From contig CAWELC010000006.1 of NCBI GenBank assembly GCA_963809875.1, positions 496,001-560,000 of the forward strand: a stretch of DNA of 64,000 nucleotides, given 5' to 3'. Shown piece by piece: positions 26,222 through 34,903 of this stretch. Within the stretch, counting starts at the first letter, position 1, and each line of letters starts with the position of its first letter. The stretch comes from JAFGAS01 sp963809875. Its GTDB lineage: Bacteria > Desulfobacterota > Zymogenia > Zymogenales > Zymogenaceae. The notes under the pieces are model-generated. The model did not search any database. It was given only the letters and a program-made list of their open reading frames with translations, and was not told the origin of the DNA. Made by a program: the position numbers and the translations under genes.

Positions 26222-27281
26222 ATGAAAAAGACCCCGTTACCGGAAAAGAGGCTCTCGTTCGTCGACCGGTACCTGACGCTCTGGATATTCATCGCCATGG
26301 CGGCGGGCATCGCGATCGGAAACTTCTGGCCCTCGGTGACCGATGCTATCTCGAGGATGCAGGTGGGCACCACGTCCATCCCCATCGCCGTGGGGCTCAT
26401 CCTCATGATGTACCCGCCGCTGGCAAGGGTCAAGTACGAAGAGATGGGGAGGATCTTTCACCATAAGAAGCTCTTGGCTTTATCGCTCATTCAAAACTGG
26501 ATCGTCGGGCCGCTGTTCATGTTCGGGCTTGCGATCCTGTTTCTCCATAACTATCCCCATTATATGATCGGGGTGATCCTCGTGGGCCTGGCGCGGTGCA
26601 TCGCCATGGTCATCGTCTGGAACGAGCTGGCCGGCGGCGACCGGGAGCTGGCGGTGGGCCTGGTGGCCTTTAACGCCGTCTTCCAGGTCCTCTTTTACGC
26701 CGTTCTTATCTACCTCTTCATCACGGTGGGGCTCAACCGGCTGGGGCTTGTTGAGGGAGTCCAGGCGCACATCTCTTTTTGGGACGCGGCCAAGACGGTC
26801 TTCGTCTACCTCGGGATACCCTTTGTCTCGGGAATCATCACGCGATTTTCACTGCTGAAGCTCAAGGGAAAGGAGTGGTACGAAAACGTCTTTGCCCCGC
26901 GGATCGGGCCGATCACGCTGGTCGCCCTGCTTTTTACGATCGTGGTGATGTTCTCGCTGAAGGGCGCATATATTATCGACCGGCCCCTGGACGTGCTGAT
27001 CATCGCCGTGCCCCTGGTCATCTACTTCCTGGTCATGTGGTTTGTCACCTACTTACATCGCGTACAAGATCGGCGCCAACTATGGGCAGTCGACGGCGGT
27101 CTCGTTTACGGCGGCCAGCAACGATTTCGAGCTTGCCATAGCGGTGGCCGTGGCAATCTTCGGGATCTCGTCCAATGAGGCGTTTGCCACGGTCATCGGG
27201 CCGCTGTTGGAGGTGCCGATCCTGATTTCACTGGTCAACGTGGCGCTGCGCTTCAAGACGCGTCTCTTCGCGCGGGCCTGA
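26222..27281 (+). CDS. acr3: Arsenite efflux permease ACR3 (frame broken once as assembled)
   Basis: ACR3 exports As(III) using the proton gradient. The joined protein has about 352 residues and ten helices, with the family cysteine Cys126 in GLARCIAMVIVWNELAGGD and the second conserved region STAVSFTAASNDFELAIAVA plus GPLLEVPILISLVNVAL. The N-terminal piece runs from 26222 to about 27055; one extra T near 27050-27056 moves the frame, and the rest ends at 27281. GGAGGAGG precedes the ATG. It is the last gene of the island and is followed by a very strong terminator. Confidence 0.9.
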
Positions 27282-27310
27282 CACGCGGCCGCGAAGCCGC
27301 CCGATACACG

Positions 27311-27345
27311 AAATCCCGCCGTCTCACAGACGGCGGGATTTTTTT
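27311..27345 (+). terminator. Strong intrinsic terminator closing the arsenic island
   Basis: A perfect 14-base-pair stem (27311-27324 with 27328-27341) has a 3-base loop CAC and runs into seven T residues. It lies 30 bases after acr3. Three As on the left give only a weak reverse terminator for the convergent operon. Confidence 0.92.
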
Positions 27346-27394
27346 GTCGCGGACGGGCCCGCACGATCGGGCGCGGCGTCATGCCGTGCCGACT

Positions 27395-28339
27395 CTACAA
27401 CAGCCTCTTTTCTCCCTCTATCGCTTTGATCGGGGCGATATCCTGGGTCACCTCGAGGCACCCGAGGTAGTCGCCCGCCCCGTCCCGCACGGCGAAGTAG
27501 CGGATGAGGACGAGTTTTTCTCCCATGGGAATCCAGAAATCCGCCTTGTCCAGGGTACCGCTCCTGAAGCCGTCCAGGATCGCCTGGACCTTGTCGAGGC
27601 TCTTCTGTGGGTGGCAATTCTGGACGGTGCGGCCGATGACCGCCTTTGCCCGCGGAAATATACGGTCGGCCGCCTGGTTGAAGTAGCGGACCGTATCGTC
27701 CTTATCCACGAAGGTTACGTCGACCGGGAGGCGATCCAGGAGCGCCGGAGAGCTGGGCGACCGAGAGACGTCCCCGTTTCGAAGGATGACCGTGCCGTCG
27801 ATTCGGGAGCCGGCAGAAGGGGCGGCGCCGGCATGGGCGGTGTCCGGGGCGGCCGGCGACCGGGGGTAAAGCAGCAGTAGCCCAGCTCGTCGAACTGCCG
27901 CCGTATGTCCGCCCATTCGGGCTCGGGTACGACCCGAAGCGCCGCGGGAAAGAGGATCGAGTTTTCCTTGTTGAAATGGGAAGCCAGGAGGTCGGCGAGC
28001 GCCGAGGCCGTCTCGTAGAGCCGGTGCGCAAACTGCGTCGAAGGGAGCGCTATCGCTATTGTCGATAATCGAGGAGAGCTCCTTTTTCAGCTTACGGATA
28101 TCGTCGTGCTCCATCCACATCATCCGTGTCGGCCCGCTTATCCCGTGCTTTTCGATGATCGGGAACAGGACGTTTTCCTCCCTCACGTAGTGGCTCTCCG
28201 ACTCGACGAGGTGATCGACGAGATGGCCGATCTCCTCCTTATGGGGCGAGGCGATCCACTGGTCCCGAGCGCCCGTCAGCGCCCCGGCGATCGCGACGAG
28301 GCGCTCGGAGAAATCGAGCATCAGCTCGTGCTCTTTCAT
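27395..28339 (-). CDS. Hemerythrin-HHE and PAS domain protein (DUF438-type)
   Basis: The N-terminal half is an HHE cation-binding domain (EHELMLDFSERLV, DHLVESESHYVREENVLFP, MMWMEHDDIRKLKKEL). The C-terminal 110 residues form the PAS domain typical of DUF438 proteins (LPVDVTFVDKDDTVRYFN, GRTVQNCHPQKSLDKV, DFWIPMGEKLVLIRYFAVRD, EVTQDI). The middle is garbled in this frame. Between about 28060 and 27830 the second HHE helix (HFNKENSILFPAAL) appears in another frame, so two compensating shifts are present. The N-terminus may extend to an ATG at 28422 in yet another frame. These proteins are thought to sense redox, O2 or NO. Last gene of an Rrf2-headed operon. Confidence 0.75.
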   Translation of the reverse strand: MKEHELMLDFSERLVAIAGALTGARDQWIASPHKEEIGHLVDHLVESESHYVREENVLFPIIEKHGISGPTRMMWMEHDDIRKLKKELSSIIDNSDSAPFDAVCAPALRDGLGARRPPGFPFQQGKLDPLSRGASGRTRARMGGHTAAVRRAGLLLLYPRSPAAPDTAHAGAAPSAGSRIDGTVILRNGDVSRSPSSPALLDRLPVDVTFVDKDDTVRYFNQAADRIFPRAKAVIGRTVQNCHPQKSLDKVQAILDGFRSGTLDKADFWIPMGEKLVLIRYFAVRDGAGDYLGCLEVTQDIAPIKAIEGEKRLL

Positions 28340-28488
28340 GAGGATAGGATGGGGTGGCCCCTCCGGTGCGGGGATCGGGGGCGTCTTCTTTCCGGTCGGT
28401 CTTCAGTGTGAACGTCGGTCATGGTATGCTCCTTCTTCCCGGGGCGACGGCCGGACTGCCGCATTGGGTCCCCGTGTCTCTCAATCGA

Positions 28489-29222
28489 TCACTCCCCGAT
28501 AAAGATCCGCCGGGCGCGCTGCCCGCCGGCGCCGGTCCGGAAGACCTTGTCGATAGTCGTTTCCCACCATCTGGGACCGGGCGGTCCTTCTCTTCGTCGG
28601 CGAGATTGACCAGGGCGTCGGCGTCCCAGATGATCCGAAACTCGATCGTGTCGATGTCCCGGGCGCTGTGGTGGCTCCCGACGATGCGCACGACGTGCTC
28701 CACGGTCGCCTCGTCCATCCCGAGCTCCTCCATGATATAGCGGGCGATGGGAGGGCCGAGCTCCTCCTGATATCGGGGAGCCGGCGACCCGTAGATCCGC
28801 TCGGCTTCCTGGATACCGATGTCGTGCAGGAGCGCCGCGGCGGTGACCACCAGCGCGTCTCCTCCCTCGATTGCCCTGACGGCCTCGGCATGGGAAAGGA
28901 CCGAAAGGGCGTGGTGTATCCTTTTTTCGTCGGTGCCGAACTGTTCGACCATCGCCGCGATGAGCCGCGCCCGAAGCGGGGCCGCTCCCGGGTTTCCCGC
29001 GGTCCCGGGCTGGGTGCCCAGGCATTCGGCGGCGTGCCCGCACCACTGCGCGCACCCCGGGCCGACCCTCGGGTTTTCAACCCGGATGCCGCACCCGCAT
29101 TTTCGGGAGACATCGTCCTTGAAGAATTCCAGCTTTCCACCGCAGGAAGGGCAGACCACCTCGAAGATGTCTCCCGGTTTCCAGTATCTCGTGTCCTGTC
29201 CGGGACAGATGCCACGCGTCAT
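28489..29222 (-). CDS. HD-domain phosphohydrolase with N-terminal zinc ribbon (frame broken once)
   Basis: Residues 1-50 carry paired cysteines (VVCPSCGGKLEFF, KCGCGI) forming a zinc ribbon, followed by GCAQWCGHAAECLG. The rest is an HD domain: HALSVLSHAEAV, AALLHDIGIQEAE and VGSHHSARDIDTIEFRI. The frame breaks near 28571-28580 (apparently one base missing in a C-run). The true end, ETTIDKVFRTGAG and ARRIFIGE, lies in the next frame with a stop at 28489, giving about 244 residues. The product is probably a metal-dependent phosphohydrolase of unknown substrate. An extended -10 (TGATATAAT, minus strand, near 29268-29275) just upstream may add an internal promoter. Confidence 0.78.
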
Positions 29223-29273
29223 TGTGAGATTCCTCCCTCTACCGTTATCTGTCTTGCTTGACGATCTATTATA

Positions 29274-30053
29274 TCACCGGGAACGGGCGGTATGCGTGCG
29301 TCGGCCGTCATCGATTTCAGCGGGCTCGGAAACAAGCTCGCCCGTCCGGGTCAGGATGACGTGCCCGACCGGGATATCGGTGCCGGCCTGGGCGACGGCA
29401 CGATCGGCGATCACCGCCAGGCCGTGACAACAGGGCACCTCCATGTAGGCCACCGTGATCGATGCGGGAGCGGACCGGGCAATTATGTCGGCCAGGCGCT
29501 CGACGGAAGAATCAACGTCGTCAAACTTCGGACATCCCAGCGCCACGCACCTGTTTTTCAGGAGGCGGTTGTGCAGGTTGGGGCATGCCGCCGCGGCGCA
29601 GTCGGCCAGAAGCAGGAGGTCGGCGCCCGCGAGATAGGGCGCTGCCGGGTTGAGGAGCCTGAGCTTGATCGGCCAGTGGGAGAGCTCTGAGGGATGGTCG
29701 CCCGCCGACGCCCCGGACGGGTCGGGCCGGCCCGAGACGTTGAGCGTCATCTCGTGGCTTGCCGGGCATCCGCAGGCAAGGGGAGGAGCGGCGACACGCG
29801 CGGTCGTCTGATCCGTTGTTTTATGCAATCCGGCCGCGGCCTCGTCGAAATCGGGGGCCTGTCGTTCGACGACGGTCAGCGCGCCCGTCGGGCAGTCGCC
29901 GATGCAGGCGCCCAGGCCGTCGCAATAGACGTCGCTCACGAGCTGAGCCTTGCCGTCGACGAGGGCCAGGGCGCCCTCCGCGCAGGCGGCGATGCACTGG
30001 CCGCAACCGTCACAGCGCTCCCGGTCGATCTCAATGATCTTTCTCATTTTCAT
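29274..30053 (-). CDS. 4Fe-4S ferredoxin-domain protein
   Basis: A 259-residue protein with an N-terminal dicluster ferredoxin domain. The first cluster motif is complete (CDGCGQCIAACAEG). The second, CDGLGACIGDCPTG, has Leu where the second Cys is expected, as is usual in this family. The remaining 190 residues contain more cysteines (LACGCP, LADCAAAACP, CVALGCPKFDD, EVPCCHG) and may bind another metal. The ATG at 30053 has GGAG upstream; a TTG 12 bases earlier is less likely. It overlaps the Rrf2 gene by 23 bases. Electron-transfer partners are unknown. Confidence 0.82.
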   Translation of the reverse strand: MKMRKIIEIDRERCDGCGQCIAACAEGALALVDGKAQLVSDVYCDGLGACIGDCPTGALTVVERQAPDFDEAAAGLHKTTDQTTARVAAPPLACGCPASHEMTLNVSGRPDPSGASAGDHPSELSHWPIKLRLLNPAAPYLAGADLLLLADCAAAACPNLHNRLLKNRCVALGCPKFDDVDSSVERLADIIARSAPASITVAYMEVPCCHGLAVIADRAVAQAGTDIPVGHVILTRTGELVSEPAEIDDGRRTHTARSR

Positions 30054-30471
30054 GGTGGTCTCCAAAGGCGAAGGTTGTATCTGAAATCAGTGTGTCGGTC
30101 AGGTAGTGTTTCATTTCTTCATTAATCTTCCTGACCAGGCCGCCGAAGATGCAGTTGCCTTCAGCGCACAGAGGGGTCTCGAAGAGACAGTCGTGGGGCG
30201 CGAATTTTCCCTCGATGGCCTCGTATATCGTCATCAGAGGGGTCCGGTCGGCGCCGTCGGCCAGGACAAAGCCGCCCCCCGGCCCGCGGGTCGATTGGAC
30301 GAGGCCTTCGCGCGCCAGTCTTCCGAGCACCTTGGCAAGGTGCGCCTCGGAGACGTGCAGGGTAGAGGCAATCTCTTTTGCGGAAAGTGATCGTCGATTA
30401 TCCCCGGCCAGGAGCGCCATCGTGTGGACGGCCAGAGACGCGGCCTGGGAAACCTTGAGAAGGGTCGTCAT
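30031..30471 (-). CDS. Rrf2-family Fe-S regulator, second copy
   Basis: A 146-residue winged-helix protein with KVSQAASLAVHTMALLAG, LHVSEAHLAKVLGRLAREGL, STRGPGGGFVLA and MTIYEAIEGKF. Three cysteines in CLFETPLCAEGNC (CX6CX4C) can bind a cluster. The cysteine spacing differs from the first Rrf2 (6857-7297), so the two probably sense different things. It heads an operon with a ferredoxin, an HD protein and a hemerythrin-PAS protein, which suits control by NO or redox state. A palindromic operator overlaps its promoter. Confidence 0.88.
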   Translation of the reverse strand: MTTLLKVSQAASLAVHTMALLAGDNRRSLSAKEIASTLHVSEAHLAKVLGRLAREGLVQSTRGPGGGFVLADGADRTPLMTIYEAIEGKFAPHDCLFETPLCAEGNCIFGGLVRKINEEMKHYLTDTLISDTTFAFGDHHENEKDH

Positions 30472-30498
30472 TTCTATCTTGTCTCCGCGTGAAAAAGT

Positions 30499-30529
30499 GG
30501 TAATTAGGTACTATAATACCGTAATTACC
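30499..30529 (-). promoter_or_regulatory. Palindromic operator of the second Rrf2 operon
   Basis: An 8-base perfect inverted repeat, GGTAATTA (30499-30506) and TAATTACC (30522-30529), brackets the -10 box. Its position over the promoter of an autoregulator gene suggests the Rrf2 binding site. Confidence 0.55.
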
Positions 30530-30540
30530 CTCGTTGTCAA
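30513..30540 (-). promoter_or_regulatory. Promoter of the second Rrf2 operon
   Basis: On the minus strand TTGACA (30535-30540) is followed after 16 bases by TATTAT (30513-30518). The start codon lies about 40 bases further on. Confidence 0.65.
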
Positions 30541-31032
30541 GCCAATTCTTGCTCTCTGTGGGTAATGCGGTCCTATTTGGTGCTTCGTCCTGCATCAACA
30601 AAGGGCGATGGATATTACTCACGTAACCCATCCAGTCGTAATACCGAGTTACCGCGGGGGAGCGATTATCGATACGGACCTTCCGGAAAGGCGAGGCCTT
30701 TAGGGCATCTCGGTTGCTGCAATAGGTGGACACGGGGGCAACCCGGGGAATATGCCGGGGTAGACTGGGGTAATGACGGCCGATAAAAAAAGTCCGTGAT
30801 GGGAGACGTAATGTATTGCATATATGAATAAATCATCGATAAATTAATTTGCATTTTTATACTGACGGTATAAAATAACAATCCTTACTCACCCCACCGG
30901 ATGCTTGGAAACAATGCTGTCCGCGGCACACAGACGAAAAAGACTCACCCTGCGCTCCTGTCTATTCCTTCGGTCGAAAAATTCCGATTGGCCTTTTCGA
31001 TACGATGCCACCACTATTGAGGAGGTTTTGTG
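30541..31032. other. Intergenic region with G-tracts and an inverted repeat
   Basis: No gene is evident in these 490 bases. Four G-tracts at 30734-30738, 30745-30748, 30757-30760 and 30767-30770, with loops of 6, 8 and 6 bases, could form a G-quadruplex. After them the base composition turns strongly AT-rich, with a perfect 8-base inverted repeat TTTTATAC/GTATAAAA (30856-30863 and 30869-30876) that may be an operator and -10 region for the V4R gene. I could not match a known riboswitch. Confidence 0.4.
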
Positions 31033-31575
31033 ATGTCCGATCTGAAACGCGTCAACAGCCCCGAAGATCTGGAAGAGCTCAAGAAGAACCTGGCCCTCGA
31101 CGACGACGGGATGCTCACCGTCCTCGGAAAACGGTTTGTCCTGACCCCCCAGGATACGTTCAGCGACATGATGCTGGCGGCCGCCGATCTCGGCGGCATC
31201 AATCTGGCCAAGGTATTCATGCGGCGGGCCGGCTATGAGGCCGCTTTCAAGGTCTCACAGACGATGATCGAGAAGCTGGGCCTCAAGGGCGAGGCCCTGG
31301 TGAGGCACTACACGCGTACGGGCGGCAAGCGCGGCTGGTCTTTCGGTGAGGTAACGGAGTTCGACGGGAGCAAAGGCCTTTTCACCTGCGAGGCATCCCA
31401 TTCCCCGTATGTCATCCGTTTTGAAGGAAAATCCAAGGTGACGGTATGTGATTTCCTTGCGGGGGCCTTCGAGGCGATGTGTCACGCGGGAGGATTTAAG
31501 GAGATGCGCATTGTCGAGACCGAGTGCATTGCCAAGGGCGATCCCCGCTGCAGATTCGAGAACAAAACCGCATAG
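31033..31575 (+). CDS. V4R-domain protein (4-vinyl reductase-like small-molecule sensor domain)
   Basis: The 180-residue protein is mostly a V4R domain: ARLGGINLAK-type helices (LGGINLAKVFMRRAGYEAA), WSFGEVTEFDG, CEASHSPYVIRFEG and the C-terminal CDFLAGAFEAMCHAGG with ETECIAKGDPRCRFE. The late cysteines and acidic residues match the metal- and ligand-binding part of the domain. V4R domains bind hydrocarbons or heme-pathway intermediates and sense small molecules. GAGGAGG precedes ATG 31033. It is a single-gene unit convergent with the VWA gene. Ligand unknown. Confidence 0.82.
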   Translation: MSDLKRVNSPEDLEELKKNLALDDDGMLTVLGKRFVLTPQDTFSDMMLAAADLGGINLAKVFMRRAGYEAAFKVSQTMIEKLGLKGEALVRHYTRTGGKRGWSFGEVTEFDGSKGLFTCEASHSPYVIRFEGKSKVTVCDFLAGAFEAMCHAGGFKEMRIVETECIAKGDPRCRFENKTA

Positions 31576-31623
31576 ACGATCTTCGGCCGCGGGAGGTCTC
31601 CCCAGCGGCCGCGGGGCGCGCTT

Positions 31624-32790
31624 CTAGCGCATGAGCCTGCGGATCCCCTCGGAAAGCCCGTCGACCGTCAGCTCGTACATCGGGAAGACCTCCCGCACCA
31701 TCTCGACCGTGTCGGTGCGGGGCCAGACGTAGGCCGGGCAGGGGTTGAACCATGCGGTCTTTTTGAAATGGTCCCGAATCCTCGCGAGCCACTCGAGCCC
31801 GGGGACGTCGTTATAATAGAAATAGTGGATCGCCCCGTTGCGGTTCAACAGCTCCGTGGGGGCCATGTCGGCGTCGCCGATGATGATGCATTTATAGTCG
31901 GACCCGAACTTCTTCAGAAAGTCCCAGGTCGGCAAGCCCGTCCTGCGCCGCATGTCGGTGTAGATGTCCTGATAGACGCAGTTGTGGAAATAGAAGTAGT
32001 GGAGGTTTCTGATCTGGGCCTTGGCGGCCGAGAAGAGTCGCGAGACGAGCTCTACGTAGGGGTCCATGGAACCGCCGGCGTCCATCAGCAGGATCACCTT
32101 GGCGGCATTGGTTATGCTCTTGACGAATACGAGGTCTATCTCGCCGCCGTCGCGGGCGGTCTTATCGATCGTCTTTTCGAGGGAGAGCTCATCCTCGGGG
32201 CCTTCCGGAAGGAGTGTCCTGAGCCGGGAGAGGGCGACGCGGATATTGCGCGTGTCCAGTATGAGGTCGGAGTCGTAATTCTTGAAACGTCGCTCCTCGG
32301 CGATCTGGATGGCCCGCTTGTGCCGTGATACCCCCTGGCCGATCCTGACGCCCGTGGGGTGAAAGCCGAAGGCCCCCTGGGTGGACCTGCCGCCCGTCCC
32401 GATGGCGCGGTTGCCCCCCGTGTGTTCCTTGTATCGGCCCTCTTTCCACTGCTGTTCGAAGTTCCTCCGGACGGTCTCAAGGTCGAGCGCCTCAATGGCG
32501 GCCATCTCCTCGGGAGAAAGCGCCAGCGCCTCGACCTTCTTGAGGCCCTTGAGGATTTCGTCGATGATCTGTTCGGGGGTCTGGATACCCTTGAAGTATG
32601 AGGCAAAGGCGAGGTCGTACTTGTCAAACTGGGACTCGTCTTTGACGAGGATCGAGCGGGCAACGGTGTAGAATCTGTCGAGACTGGCCGCGGTCAGGTT
32701 CTTGGACAGCGCCTCGTGCAGGGCCAGCCACTCATGCAGAGTAACCGGGACGCCGTGCGCCTTGAGCTCAAAGAAGAAATCTGTGAACAT
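31624..32790 (-). CDS. VWA-domain (CoxE-like) protein
   Basis: A 388-residue protein pairing with the MoxR ATPase upstream. It starts with MFTDFFFELKAHGVPVTLHEW, typical of the CoxE-like family, and has a von Willebrand A domain with the metal-ion site LLMDAGGSMDPYVELV (DxGxS) near residue 235, then CIIIGDADMAPTELL. MoxR/VWA pairs assemble metal cofactors or activate enzymes, for example CO dehydrogenase or rubisco activases of the CbbQO type. No client enzyme gene is next to the pair here. The gap to moxR is 64 bases. Confidence 0.85.
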   Translation of the reverse strand: MFTDFFFELKAHGVPVTLHEWLALHEALSKNLTAASLDRFYTVARSILVKDESQFDKYDLAFASYFKGIQTPEQIIDEILKGLKKVEALALSPEEMAAIEALDLETVRRNFEQQWKEGRYKEHTGGNRAIGTGGRSTQGAFGFHPTGVRIGQGVSRHKRAIQIAEERRFKNYDSDLILDTRNIRVALSRLRTLLPEGPEDELSLEKTIDKTARDGGEIDLVFVKSITNAAKVILLMDAGGSMDPYVELVSRLFSAAKAQIRNLHYFYFHNCVYQDIYTDMRRRTGLPTWDFLKKFGSDYKCIIIGDADMAPTELLNRNGAIHYFYYNDVPGLEWLARIRDHFKKTAWFNPCPAYVWPRTDTVEMVREVFPMYELTVDGLSEGIRRLMR

Positions 32791-32854
32791 ATTTTAGACC
32801 ACCCGGTCGGTCTCACCATCTGTCGGGTGACAACGGCCCGATGTCCCCGTGCTC

Positions 32855-33703
32855 TTATCTGTACTGGGAGCGGTACTTGTCGTAGATCTTTTCGTTTTCC
32901 TTCTGCCGGTCGAGAACCGCAAAGTCCTCGCGCTTCTTGAGCAGCGCGCCCAGAAACGGCATCGTCTCCTCCACCCGCTGGGGGGACACGCCCCCGACGA
33001 TGAGGGCGCGGACCCAGTCGACCAGCTCGGAGGTGGACGGCTTCTTTCTGAGGGAATCGAGGGTCCTGATCCAGTAGAACTTCTTGAGGACGGCGGCCAA
33101 AAGCGCGTCTTCGATATCGGGATAATGGACCCGAATGATATCGATCATCAGCGCCTCTTCGGGGAATTCTATATAGTGGAAGACGCAGCGCCTGAGGAAG
33201 GCGTCCGGCAGCTCCTTTTCGGCGTTTGAGGTGATGATGACGATAGGCCGGTGCCGGGCCGTGATCGTCTCGTCGGTTTCCGGGATATGGAAGGTCATCA
33301 CGTCCATCTCGTTGAGGAGGTCATTGGGGAACTCGAGATCGGCCTTGTCGATCTCGTCAATGAGGAGCACGACCTGCTCGTCTGTGGTGAACGACTGACC
33401 GAGCTTTCCGAGCTTGATATATCTCTTGATGTCGGAGACCTCTCCCTCGCCGAAACGCGCGTCGTTGAGGCGCTGGACGGTATCGTAGACGTACAGACCG
33501 TCCCTGGCCTTGGTCGTGGATTTGATGTTCCACACGATCATCGGCTTGTTCAGGTTCTCGGCAACGGAGTGGGCAAGCAGGGTCTTGCCCGTCCCCGGCT
33601 CCCCCTTGACGAGCAGCGGCCGTGAGAGCGCGATGGCGACGTTGACGGAATCCATGAGATCCGGTGAAACGATGTAGGTCTTGGTTCCGACGTAACTGTT
33701 CAT
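32855..33703 (-). CDS. MoxR-family AAA+ ATPase
   Basis: A 282-residue AAA+ chaperone with Walker A GEPGTGKT (residues 34-41), Walker B VVLLIDEIDKAD, the sensor IVIITSNAEKELPDAFLRRC and the arginine-finger region. It begins NSYVGTKTYIVSPDLMDSV. It is the first gene of a two-gene minus-strand operon with the VWA protein; such pairs remodel or load metal centres of client enzymes. A consensus-like promoter lies 40 bases upstream. The client is unknown. Confidence 0.88.
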   Translation of the reverse strand: MNSYVGTKTYIVSPDLMDSVNVAIALSRPLLVKGEPGTGKTLLAHSVAENLNKPMIVWNIKSTTKARDGLYVYDTVQRLNDARFGEGEVSDIKRYIKLGKLGQSFTTDEQVVLLIDEIDKADLEFPNDLLNEMDVMTFHIPETDETITARHRPIVIITSNAEKELPDAFLRRCVFHYIEFPEEALMIDIIRVHYPDIEDALLAAVLKKFYWIRTLDSLRKKPSTSELVDWVRALIVGGVSPQRVEETMPFLGALLKKREDFAVLDRQKENEKIYDKYRSQYR

Positions 33704-33742
33704 GAGCGCGGTCCTCTAGTTTGGGGTGAAATATAACGATTA

Positions 33743-33771
33743 AGTATATCAGGTAATCGGCCCCCATTCAA
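33743..33771 (-). promoter_or_regulatory. Promoter of the MoxR-VWA operon
   Basis: On the minus strand TTGAAT (33766-33771), a 17-base spacer and TATACT (33743-33748). Confidence 0.6.
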
Positions 33772-34080
33772 GGGGAAAAAAATCGCCGGAGCCGTCAAAT
33801 TTAGCTAAGAAATATCTTGAAAAGGTTCAAAGAAAAGGAATAGAATACGTAGCGTTCCGGGTTGCGCGGACTTGTCCAGACGCGTCAGAACTAACCGTAC
33901 CCGCGCCATTGTCCCCAAAATAAATGCCTGACCATATGTTCTTTCGTCGCTACAAGAATTAGATAAATTTATATATGAAAGACTGATTCGTGAAAGCGGG
34001 TCGATACTTCGGGAAATGCCCGGACGCAATCCCTTTTCAGGCGTTCACCCGGCAGGTCCGGTGATGGGGGCAATTACGCA
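33772..34080. other. AT-rich divergent intergenic region
   Basis: No gene is seen between the MoxR promoter and the amino-sugar operon. The stretch is AT-richer than its surroundings and must hold the promoter of the plus-strand operon. I cannot single out a convincing -35/-10 pair. Confidence 0.4.
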
Positions 34081-34899
34081 ATGAGCCCGAGCCCGAATCG
34101 TGGGTTTGATACCGCACGAGCGCTTAAACGCCTGGGCGTTACCCGGGGCGACCGTCTCCTGGTCCATTCGAGCCTGAGGCTCCTGGGATGTGTGGACGGC
34201 GGGGCCGATGCCGTCATCGACGCGATCCAGGAGTCCGTCGGGCACGCCGGGACCATCATGATGCCCGCCTTTACGTTTCCTCCCGCCGAGATATTCGATC
34301 CCGCACATACACCCACGACCATGGGAGCGATCTCGGAGACATTTCGAAAGCGGCCTGACGTAACCAGGAGCATCCATCCCACGCACTCCGTGGCCATCTG
34401 GGGAGCGGACAGGGATCGGCTTGCCGCGGCGCACGAGACCGCCACGGCCCTGGGTGTCGGGTCGCCGGTGCACCTGATGCTCGAGGAAGGGGGTGATATC
34501 ATCCTTCTGGGGGTGGGGCACTGGGCGAACTCCGCCGTCCACGTTGCGGAGGCCATAGCGAAAGTCCCGTACCTGGATATTCCCTACAGCGATCAGTACG
34601 CCCACACGCTCCGCTCGCGCCTGCCTGACGGCTCGCTCGCCGAATTTCCGCCGAAGGAAAATCCGGGATGCAGCATCAACTTCACGGCGGTGGAACAGCC
34701 GCTTAAGGAAGCGGGGCTTATTACCTACCACCGCGACGGCAACGCCCTGGTTCAGCGGGTCTCGGGGAGGGGACTCCTGAAGACTATCCCGAGGCTTCTC
34801 GCCGGCGACCCTTTTTTTCTTCTCTGCTCGTGGGATCTCTGTCCGTTCTGCCCAAAGGTGAAAAAGCTATTCTACTCTACACAATCAGGGGAGGTGTGA
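34081..34899 (+). CDS. AAC(3)/YokD-family N-acetyltransferase-like protein
   Basis: A 272-residue member of the Antibiotic_NAT family (aminoglycoside N3-acetyltransferase fold). Conserved segments are RGDRLLVHSSLRLLG, GTIMMPAFTFPP, RSIHPTHSVAIWG and GVGHWANSAVHVAE. It lies first in an operon for amino-sugar breakdown, so its acceptor is more likely a hexosamine or related amine than an antibiotic. The ATG has only a weak upstream purine stretch. The C-terminal region has cysteines (LLCSWDLCPFC) not typical of resistance enzymes. Substrate unknown. Confidence 0.78.
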   Translation: MSPSPNRGFDTARALKRLGVTRGDRLLVHSSLRLLGCVDGGADAVIDAIQESVGHAGTIMMPAFTFPPAEIFDPAHTPTTMGAISETFRKRPDVTRSIHPTHSVAIWGADRDRLAAAHETATALGVGSPVHLMLEEGGDIILLGVGHWANSAVHVAEAIAKVPYLDIPYSDQYAHTLRSRLPDGSLAEFPPKENPGCSINFTAVEQPLKEAGLITYHRDGNALVQRVSGRGLLKTIPRLLAGDPFFLLCSWDLCPFCPKVKKLFYSTQSGEV

Positions 34900-34903
34900 T
34901 ACC

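Noticed and set aside
34081..34899. Aminoglycoside resistance gene
   Set aside because: The family includes resistance enzymes, but the gene is the first member of an amino-sugar operon with no mobile element, so a metabolic acceptor is more likely.
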